From assembly GCA_947378615.1 (NCBI GenBank), contig CANCKV010000168.1:1-6938 (forward strand): DNA of 6,938 nucleotides, written 5' to 3'. The number at the start of each line of letters is the position of its first letter. The first letter of the stretch is position 1. The translations under genes were made by a program, and so were the position numbers. Below, in pieces: positions 6,878 through 6,938 of the stretch. This DNA comes from Chitinophagaceae bacterium (GTDB lineage Bacteria; Bacteroidota; Bacteroidia; Chitinophagales; Chitinophagaceae). Under the pieces are notes generated by a model. That model did no database searches. It saw only the letters and a list, made by a program, of their open reading frames with translations, and had not been told where the DNA came from.

Positions 6878-6893
6878 TTGAAATGTATTTCAA
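6878..6893. promoter_or_regulatory. Candidate operator palindrome, copy 2 (TTGAAA-N4-TTTCAA), upstream of the small membrane protein gene
   Basis: TTGAAATGTATTTCAA is a near-continuous palindrome with 7-bp perfect arms and a 2-bp centre, 70 bp upstream of the small gene's start. It shares both 6-bp arms and the 4-bp spacing with the copy at 6470-6485. The surrounding 131 bp (6808-6938) is very AT-rich and contains no gene I can support. A regulator site is inferred; a short transcript hairpin is the alternative, but a 2-nt loop makes that unlikely. Confidence 0.4.
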
Positions 6894-6938
6894 CATAAAA
6901 AGGAACTTTTATAATAAAATAAATATTGTCAATAAACC

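Overview
The window looks like chromosomal sequence from a Bacteroidota bacterium, most plausibly from the Chitinophagaceae or a close relative. This is inferred from the very AT-rich DNA, the lack of clear Shine-Dalgarno sequences, and the protein families present: a BT_3928-type DoxX/thioredoxin-like membrane protein, a DUF4038 (GH140-like) secreted glycosidase, and an 800-residue LonA whose sequence resembles Bacteroidota Lon. There are no RNA genes, insertion sequences, CRISPR arrays or phage genes.

Layout, left to right. At 1-896 (+) is the 3' part of a BT_3928-family membrane protein whose true start lies outside the window. A bulged hairpin (923-965) separates it from a complete secreted seven-bladed beta-propeller protein of the lactonase family (1004-2119, +). 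Converging on it, with an 11-bp overlap of the coding 3' ends, is a secreted DUF4038/apiosidase-like glycoside hydrolase (2109-3515, -). A gene-free stretch follows (3516-3793), ending in a strong intrinsic terminator (3794-3834) that closes the lon gene (3850-6252, -). Upstream of lon is 336 bp of AT-rich non-coding DNA with several inverted repeats, then a small two-helix membrane protein gene (6589-6807, -) and 131 bp with no recognisable gene.

The genes do not form one pathway. The lactonase and the GH140-like enzyme both carry Sec signal peptides and could both work on carbohydrate outside the cytoplasm, but they are convergent, so they are not an operon. Lon is housekeeping ATP-dependent proteolysis. 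No obviously new multi-gene system is visible. The observations most worth a second look are two 16-bp palindromes of identical form (TTGAAA-N4-TTTCAA) located upstream of lon and upstream of the small membrane gene, the small membrane protein with its polar D-x-x-SHSVSDT loop, and the terminator-less 3' overlap of the two secreted enzymes.
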